From an uncultured Cellvibrio sp. (GTDB lineage: Bacteria > Pseudomonadota > Gammaproteobacteria > Pseudomonadales > Cellvibrionaceae), in the NCBI GenBank assembly GCA_937958105.1, contig CALFXJ010000026.1:42259-106258 (forward strand): DNA of 64,000 nucleotides, in the 5' to 3' direction. The position numbers were made by a program, and so were the translations under genes. Below, piece after piece: positions 58,144-64,000 of this stretch; the first letter of the stretch is position 1, and each line of letters begins with the position of its first letter. Under the pieces are notes generated by a model, which saw only the letters and a list, made by a program, of their open reading frames with translations, was not told the DNA's origin and did not search any database.

Positions 58144-58454
58144 CCCGCTCCGTTGTTTCGCCCGCCTTCTCCCATTATTCCCTTCCCTGTTTCCTTCTTT
58201 ATGCATATTTCTGTGGCTGCGCGGGCTGCGGACTCACGCCGTCATTGTGACATTCGTCCCGCTGCCGTGACTTGTCTATCCGTCAGCTGTGGCTCAGACA
58301 ATATCGTGCACACATCGCATTTGTTTTCTCCATTAATAATAAATATTGCACAGGTGAAACGATTGGCATAAGATCGGTAAATAGTCATATAAACCATAAT
58401 AATGTGTAATTTCGGACTAGCGCACCTTAAAACAATAAAGAATGAGGTGAAGTT
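58144..58454. other. 310-bp region upstream of GH95
   Basis: AT-rich stretches at 58330-58440 probably contain the GH95 promoter. A poor -35/-10 pair (TTGCAC and TAAGAT, 17 apart, about 58347-58375) is the best seen. No gene or repeat was recognised. Confidence 0.4.
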
Positions 58455-60878
58455 ATGTGGAGCAGGTTCCTGACCCTGGCCACACCAGTTAAACATTGCA
58501 GCGTCTGGCTGCGTATTTCCTTCTTGATTTTCTGGACATCCCTGGGGATGGTTTCCAGCTGTTTTGCTGCACCTGCTCAATGCCTGCAGATCTGGTTTGA
58601 CACTCCTGCCGCTGACTGGGAACGCGAGGGTCTGCCCATTGGTAACGGCGCTATGGGCGCGGTTGTCCAGGGCGGTCTTGCAGAGGAGAAGCTTCAGTTC
58701 AATGAGAAAACCCTGTGGACGGGCGGCCCCGGTTCAACGCAGGGCTATGACTTTGGTCTGCCCGGTGAATCCCGTCTGAAAGCCCTGGCGCAGGTGCGGA
58801 AGACACTGGAAGAGCAGGGCCGCATGCGCCCCGAAGCTGTTGCACAGCAGCTGGGGCACAAGATCTCCGGGTACGGTGACTACCAGACCTTCGGCGACCT
58901 GGTACTGACGTTTCCAGTGCAAGGCGAGGTCACGCATTACCGTCGCGAGCTGGATCTGCAACAAGCTCTGGCTCGGGTGACCTATACCCATGAAGGTGTA
59001 AATTATTCCCGTGAGTATTTTGCCAGCTATCCCGACGGGGTCATCGTTGTGCGGCTCAACGCTGATCAGCCGGGCCGGATCAATTTCAGCGCCCGCATCA
59101 GCGCGCCGGATAATCGCGAGTACACCAGTGTTGCGCGAAAAGGACGCATCACCTTAGCCGGTCAGCTGAAAGATAATCGCCTCGCATTTGAAGCCCAGGT
59201 TCAAGTCCTCAATGACGGCGGCCGCCTGTCAGAAGCCGACGGCATGGTCACTGTGGCAGATGCCGATGCCGCGACCTTGATCCTTGGGGCCGGCACCAGT
59301 TACGCCCTGGCCTATCCCCGCTATCGTGGTCAACATCCCCACGCGCGGGTGACGGAAGTCGTGAGCCAGGCCAGTAAAAAAACTTACGAACAGCTGTTGA
59401 AGGATCATCAGACGGATTACCGCGCGCTGTTTGATCGGGTAACTCTACATATCGGCCAGACTGCTCCCGCTCAGCCCACGCCACAATGGCTGGCAGCCTA
59501 TCGCACCGGCAAGCCTGCCCATGATCGCGCACTGGAGGCTCTTTATTTTCAATATGGCCGTTATCTGTTAATCGCCTCGTCCCGTGCGGGCTCATTGCCG
59601 GCGAACCTGCAGGGTGTCTGGAATCACTCCACCACACCGCCATGGAATGCGGATTACCACGTGAACATCAACCTGCAGATGAATTACTGGCCCGCTGAAG
59701 TTACCAACCTCAGCGAAACCACAGGGCCGTTGTTTGATTTTGTGGACGCGCTGGTCGAGCCGGGACGAGTCTCTGCCAAAAAACTACTCGGCGCGAACGG
59801 CTGGACATTGTTTCTTAATACCAATGTCTGGGGTTTTACCGGCGTTATTGAATGGCCCACCGCATTCTGGCAACCGGAAGCCGGTGCCTGGCTGGCGCAG
59901 CATTACTACGAACACTACCGCTTCAACGGCGACGAAAAATTTCTGCGTGAGCGCGCTTATCCGGTGATGAAAGCGGCTGCGCAATTCTGGCTGGATGCCC
60001 TGGTAAAAGATCCCCGTGATGGTCTGCTGGTAGTATCGCCAAGCTATTCGCCGGAACACGGGGACTTCACGGTGGCTGCGGCCATGTCTCAGCAGATCGT
60101 TTTTGATCTCTTCACCAATACCTACGCTGCTGCGGAACAGCTGGGCGATGCCGGATTTCAGAAGCGCATCGGTCAGGCGCTGACGCAGCTGGATGCGGGG
60201 CTTCGCATCGGTTCCTGGGGTCAATTGCAGGAATGGAAGCAGGATCTTGATGATCCTGACAATGATCATCGCCATGTGTCCCATCTGTTTGCGCTGCACC
60301 CGGGGCGTCAGATCAATAACGCAGAAAATAAAAAACTGCTGGCGGCCGCGCGTACTTCGCTGAATGCGCGCGGCGATGGCGGCACCGGCTGGGCGCAGGC
60401 CTGGAAGATTAATTTGTGGGCGCGCCTGCTCGATGGTGATCGCGCGCACAAGTTGCTCGGTGATCAGCTGACCGCGAGTACCTTGCCCAATCTCTGGGAC
60501 AATCATCCACCCTTTCAGATTGATGGAAATTTTGGAGCAACCGCCGGCATCGCCGAGATGTTGCTGCAGAGCCAGAACGGCGAAATCCATCTGCTTCCTG
60601 CTCTGCCAACGCAATGGGCCAGCGGCTCTGTAACCGGGCTGCGCGCCCGGGGCGATGTGACCCTGGATATGCAGTGGTCAGCGAATCAACTGCAAAGTGC
60701 AAAACTTTATACCGGTAAAGCAGGCACGATTCATTTGCGCTCCCCCTTGTTTCAGCAAAAATTTCAAGTTGCTCGGATAAGCGGAGCCGTTGTCCCCACG
60801 CAGGGCAAAGGGGAGCGTCGACGATTTACAGCGGAGCCCGGAGAGACTTATCTCATAACCAAAATAGCAGAGGAATAA
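58455..60878 (+). CDS. GH95 alpha-L-fucosidase
   Basis: GH95 enzymes remove alpha-1,2-linked fucose (or galactose) from plant glycans such as xyloglucan side chains. The 807-residue protein has a signal region ending FAAP, an N-terminal beta-sandwich (REGLPIGNGAMGAVVQGG) and an (alpha/alpha)6 barrel. Active-site parts are WNADYHVNINLQMNYWPAEVTNLSE (two Asn that hold the base), SPSYSPEHGDF (acid Glu) and IDGNFGATAGIAEMLLQS (Asp). A GAGG site lies 7 bases before the ATG. It is followed at 160 bp by a TonB-dependent receptor gene; in Cellvibrio japonicus an alpha-fucosidase of this family stands beside a receptor, a GH31 and a GH35 enzyme in the xyloglucan locus (from memory). Confidence 0.9.
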   Translation: MWSRFLTLATPVKHCSVWLRISFLIFWTSLGMVSSCFAAPAQCLQIWFDTPAADWEREGLPIGNGAMGAVVQGGLAEEKLQFNEKTLWTGGPGSTQGYDFGLPGESRLKALAQVRKTLEEQGRMRPEAVAQQLGHKISGYGDYQTFGDLVLTFPVQGEVTHYRRELDLQQALARVTYTHEGVNYSREYFASYPDGVIVVRLNADQPGRINFSARISAPDNREYTSVARKGRITLAGQLKDNRLAFEAQVQVLNDGGRLSEADGMVTVADADAATLILGAGTSYALAYPRYRGQHPHARVTEVVSQASKKTYEQLLKDHQTDYRALFDRVTLHIGQTAPAQPTPQWLAAYRTGKPAHDRALEALYFQYGRYLLIASSRAGSLPANLQGVWNHSTTPPWNADYHVNINLQMNYWPAEVTNLSETTGPLFDFVDALVEPGRVSAKKLLGANGWTLFLNTNVWGFTGVIEWPTAFWQPEAGAWLAQHYYEHYRFNGDEKFLRERAYPVMKAAAQFWLDALVKDPRDGLLVVSPSYSPEHGDFTVAAAMSQQIVFDLFTNTYAAAEQLGDAGFQKRIGQALTQLDAGLRIGSWGQLQEWKQDLDDPDNDHRHVSHLFALHPGRQINNAENKKLLAAARTSLNARGDGGTGWAQAWKINLWARLLDGDRAHKLLGDQLTASTLPNLWDNHPPFQIDGNFGATAGIAEMLLQSQNGEIHLLPALPTQWASGSVTGLRARGDVTLDMQWSANQLQSAKLYTGKAGTIHLRSPLFQQKFQVARISGAVVPTQGKGERRRFTAEPGETYLITKIAEE

Positions 60879-61038
60879 ATAAAAACGAAAGGAACGGAGC
60901 GACTTTATCGGGCACGCCAAAGGGTCGCTTAAACGATGCTGTTGATTTTAGGGAAGCGATAAAAGAGATAGCCATGGCAAATGGCACAACAACAATAATG
61001 ATGTTAGGGGTTGTCTAAACTTCACTTGGAGAAACTTC

Positions 61039-63963
61039 ATGACCAATAAAAATAAAGCGCAGTTCTTAAAGAAAAAATTACCACTGCATATCCGGCTCGC
61101 TACCAGTCTTTCGTTGCTGGGGGTGATGGGCGCTGCCTTTCCGGCAACGGCCCAGAATACTGCAGCGACTAATGATGTAGAAGAAATTCTGGTGTCTGGA
61201 CAGCGCGGCAGTATTCAATCGGCGCAGTTGATTAAACAGAACGCTGAGCAGATTGTTGATTCGATCGTAGCAGACGATATTGGCAAATTACCCGATCGCA
61301 GTATCACCGAAGCGATTCAACGTGTGCCGGGTGTCACCATCGAACGCTTCATGTCCATTGGAGATCCGGAGCACTTTTCTGCGGAAGGCAGCGGCGTGGC
61401 AATTCGTGGTATGAAACACGTGCGCAGCGAGCTGAATGGCAGAGACAGTTTCTCCGCCAGCGGCGGCCGCAGCCTCAGTTTTGAAGATGTCCCGGCTGAG
61501 TTGATGGCAGGTGTGGATGTCTATAAAAACCCCTCGGCCGACATGATTGAAGGAGGCCTCGGCGGCACAGTGAACCTGCGTACCAAGATGCCATTCGACT
61601 CAGACGGCCAGAAAATATCAGCATCGGCCAGTGCCAACTACGGCGATTTTATTGAAGAAACCAAACCTTCTTTTTCCGGGCTTTACAGCAACCGTTGGGA
61701 TACCAGTGTCGGTGAAGTTGGATTTCTGGTTGACCTGGCATACTCGGATCTGGCCACACGCACCGACGGTGTCTTTAACCGAGCAATGTTTGCACGAACC
61801 GATATTCTTGATGGGCAGACTGCCTGGGTACCCCGTGGTGCAGACTGGCGGACCATGGAATACCAGCGCGAGCGTATAGGAGCCTATACCGCACTGCAGT
61901 GGCGACCTTCTGAAACAACCGAAGTTTATTTCACGGCATTCCGCAGCGAATATGACATGCAGTGGAACGAAGATGCGATCTTCGTCAACAACAACCAGTG
62001 GAACCTGGCGGTAACCAATGGCGTGTTCAACGAGCAGGGCGTCTTTCAATCGGGACGCCTGACGGATCCGGTGGAAGGCAATATGTCCTACGGTGCCGAT
62101 ATCCGCGCGGCAACCCGTGAGTCCATCACTACCGATTTCTCTGCCGGCATAAAATGGGAACCTGATGATAAATGGGAGATCAGTACCGATCTCCAATATA
62201 TGGAATCGAGCACGGAAGCGCTGGATGCAACCGTCGCGACAGCAGTTGATCTGCCGTACCTGGATCTGGATCTGAGCGGCCGGCTGCCGCAGATTTCTAC
62301 TGATGTTGACCACCTCGCTGATCCCACCAATTATTACTGGGCATTCACCATGCCCCACGTTGAAGACAGCGAAGCCAAACAGATTGCCTGGCGGGCTGAT
62401 GCGCAGTACAACTTTGAGCTGACCAACATTAAATCGATCAAGTTCGGTGTGCGCGTGACGGATCGGGAGGCCGACAACATTGATACGGCGTATAACTGGC
62501 AGGCGGTCTACCAGCCTTGGATGAAATGGTGGAAGCTGGATGGCGCGGTAGATTTGCCACGTATCACTGAAGAAGAGATTGGTATGCTCAACCTCAATAC
62601 CTTCCCGAATTTTTTCCGCGGTGATGCAGGTTTGAATGGTGTAGTCTGGGCGCCGAACGTGAGTCTGGCACTCGGATATCCCGACACATTTAATTCACTG
62701 CACGCAGCCGCCAGCGTCAATTATCTGTGCTGTGATGATTACACCTTCCGCAATCCCAAGGATCCACAGTGGAACAACATCCAGGAGGAAAATACCTATG
62801 CCGCTTACGCGTTGATGCGTTTTGGCTTTGACGATCTGAGCGTGCCCATCGATGGTAATCTGGGGGTGAGAGTGGTCAGAACGGAGAGCAAGGCTCTCGG
62901 CCGTCTGGTGTATCCAGACCTGATCATCAATGAAGCGGGTGATACGCCGTTCCTTGCGGACTTCCAGGAAATCTCTGCAGAGAACAGCTACACCAACGTG
63001 TTGCCCAGTCTGAACCTGCGCTTCAAAGTTCGTGACGATGTATTTATTCGCTTTGCCGTATCACAGGCCATCGCCCGGCCGGAATTCGGATTGATGAACG
63101 CATTTCAGGAGTTGCAGGCGGAATTTCCCGAGGATACCGATGCGGAAGACAATCCTCCACCGGAAGCGATCATCCTGAAATCTACTGCCCAGAACCCCTA
63201 CTTGGAACCTATCGAGGCTGATCAGCTGGACCTGTCCGCCGAGTGGTATTTCAATGAAGCGGGTGGCATGGTGTACGCCACGCTGTTCTACAAAGACCTT
63301 GAGGGAATCATACGTAACACTCTCAAATCCGAAATCTACAATGGTTGGGAATATGCTGTTACCCGTCCCGAAAATGTGGGCAGTGCGGAGATTAAAGGTT
63401 TTGAGATTGGTTACAACCAGTTCTTTGATTTTCTGCCTGCGCCTTTCGATGGTTTAGGCATGCAGTTTAATTACACCTACATCGACAGTTCGACCAGGAT
63501 GCCGCAGGCGGCGGATCCATCAAGTCCTGGCTCAACAGTCGATCCGGTGGATACCGACGGCACTGTCTTTACCAGCACACTGCCTTATGAAGGCCTTTCA
63601 AAAAATGCGCTCAATCTTGTAGGGATGTATGAAAAAGGGCCCTGGTCGGTTCGGCTGGCGTGGAGCTGGCGTGATGAATATTTGATGTCCATCGGTCCGA
63701 ATGGCTTTGAAGGGACTGATGGTGGCATCAATGTAAATCAGGACGTACGGTACCGCCTGCCGGTCTGGAGCGATGATACCGGACAGCTGGACGGTTCAAT
63801 TTTCTACACCATTAATGATCACCTGTCGGTGGGACTTGAAGTCAATAACCTGACGAATGAAGAGACGCGGACCATCATGCGGCAGCAGGGTGCGGGTGAC
63901 CGTTACGCATCCTTCTTTGTCAACGACACCCGCTATGCGCTGACTCTGCGCGCTAATTTTTAA
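61039..63963 (+). CDS. TonB-dependent outer-membrane receptor, probable xyloglucan-oligosaccharide uptake
   Basis: A 974-residue receptor. The signal peptide is KKKLPLHIRLATSLSLLG... cut after ATAQ; a TonB-box-like VEEILVSGQ follows. The plug is DIGKLPDRSITEAIQRVPGVTIER with AIRGMKHVRSELNGRDSFSASGGRS, and the barrel ends in Phe (YALTLRANF). No N-terminal transcription-sensing or carboxypeptidase-regulatory domain is present. It follows the GH95 gene by 160 bp. The pairing makes fucosylated xyloglucan oligosaccharides the likely cargo, which is inference. It ends 37 bases before the window edge; the genes that normally follow would lie outside. Confidence 0.88.
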   Translation: MTNKNKAQFLKKKLPLHIRLATSLSLLGVMGAAFPATAQNTAATNDVEEILVSGQRGSIQSAQLIKQNAEQIVDSIVADDIGKLPDRSITEAIQRVPGVTIERFMSIGDPEHFSAEGSGVAIRGMKHVRSELNGRDSFSASGGRSLSFEDVPAELMAGVDVYKNPSADMIEGGLGGTVNLRTKMPFDSDGQKISASASANYGDFIEETKPSFSGLYSNRWDTSVGEVGFLVDLAYSDLATRTDGVFNRAMFARTDILDGQTAWVPRGADWRTMEYQRERIGAYTALQWRPSETTEVYFTAFRSEYDMQWNEDAIFVNNNQWNLAVTNGVFNEQGVFQSGRLTDPVEGNMSYGADIRAATRESITTDFSAGIKWEPDDKWEISTDLQYMESSTEALDATVATAVDLPYLDLDLSGRLPQISTDVDHLADPTNYYWAFTMPHVEDSEAKQIAWRADAQYNFELTNIKSIKFGVRVTDREADNIDTAYNWQAVYQPWMKWWKLDGAVDLPRITEEEIGMLNLNTFPNFFRGDAGLNGVVWAPNVSLALGYPDTFNSLHAAASVNYLCCDDYTFRNPKDPQWNNIQEENTYAAYALMRFGFDDLSVPIDGNLGVRVVRTESKALGRLVYPDLIINEAGDTPFLADFQEISAENSYTNVLPSLNLRFKVRDDVFIRFAVSQAIARPEFGLMNAFQELQAEFPEDTDAEDNPPPEAIILKSTAQNPYLEPIEADQLDLSAEWYFNEAGGMVYATLFYKDLEGIIRNTLKSEIYNGWEYAVTRPENVGSAEIKGFEIGYNQFFDFLPAPFDGLGMQFNYTYIDSSTRMPQAADPSSPGSTVDPVDTDGTVFTSTLPYEGLSKNALNLVGMYEKGPWSVRLAWSWRDEYLMSIGPNGFEGTDGGINVNQDVRYRLPVWSDDTGQLDGSIFYTINDHLSVGLEVNNLTNEETRTIMRQQGAGDRYASFFVNDTRYALTLRANF

Positions 63964-64000
63964 TTGGTGCGCTAAGTGACTCTGCGCCGACGGCGGCGGT

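Noticed and set aside
1..64000. CRISPR arrays, insertion sequences, prophage genes
   Set aside because: No direct repeat series, transposase, integrase or phage structural gene was seen.

Overview
The window is a chromosomal segment of a plant-polysaccharide-degrading gammaproteobacterium, most likely Cellvibrio or a close relative (Cellvibrionaceae). The basis is the gene order uvrA-MFS-ssb and ftsH-folP-glmM-tpiA-secG-tRNA-Leu, which is shared with the Pseudomonas/Cellvibrio group. It is supported by a serine-rich linker in a secreted glycosidase, by a set of GH5-like, GH10, GH15, GH94 and GH95 enzymes with large TonB-dependent receptors, and by a GH94 enzyme whose key residue numbers match those I remember for Saccharophagus cellobionic acid phosphorylase. 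I see no insertion sequence, prophage or CRISPR array.

Layout. 1-6.3 kb: uvrA (cut by the window edge), a YajR-like transporter, ssb, a divergent SDR/AraC pair and yhbY. 6.6-12.4 kb: ftsH, folP, glmM, tpiA, secG and tRNA-Leu(GAG); rlmE, usually between yhbY and ftsH, is missing. 12.5-15.7 kb: a DTW-domain tRNA-modification enzyme, a type II NADH dehydrogenase and a sugar dehydrogenase. 15.8-25.0 kb: a probable phosphate-scavenging region. It has a membrane GGDEF-like protein with a degenerate active site and an intact I-site, an AraC regulator, a TonB-dependent receptor, a two-domain beta-propeller phytase and a PhoX phosphatase, with a good PhoB-box match upstream of the GGDEF-AraC operon and a weak one before the receptor. 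25.0-30.7 kb: a cellobionate locus of gluconokinase, LacI-family regulator, GPH symporter and GH94 phosphorylase, with a near-perfect palindromic operator between the divergent kinase and regulator genes.

30.7-41.5 kb: a DUF413/MaoP-like protein, rpsT, a clan GH-A glycosidase lipoprotein with an inserted carbohydrate-binding module, an alpha/beta hydrolase lipoprotein, a Sel1/coiled-coil/caspase-like lipoprotein convergent with a Hanks-type kinase, an M32 carboxypeptidase and a host-attachment-family protein. 41.5-47.3 kb: a two-component system, an SDR-GH15-small-protein operon and a Spy-like periplasmic protein. 47.5-53.4 kb: a six-gene Mrp cation/proton antiporter operon with fused A and B subunits. 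53.8-64 kb: phospholipase A (pldA), a helical NIT-like protein, an FMN reductase, a Tat-type GH10 xylanase, a GH95 alpha-fucosidase and a TonB-dependent receptor. The last two look like the edge of a xyloglucan locus that continues past the window.

The most interesting proposals are the Pho-linked phytate locus with an apparent c-di-GMP-receptor GGDEF protein, the cellobionate locus, and the kinase with seven evenly spaced [DE]-x-T motifs facing a caspase-like lipoprotein. All functions come from reading motifs and context; no database search was possible.
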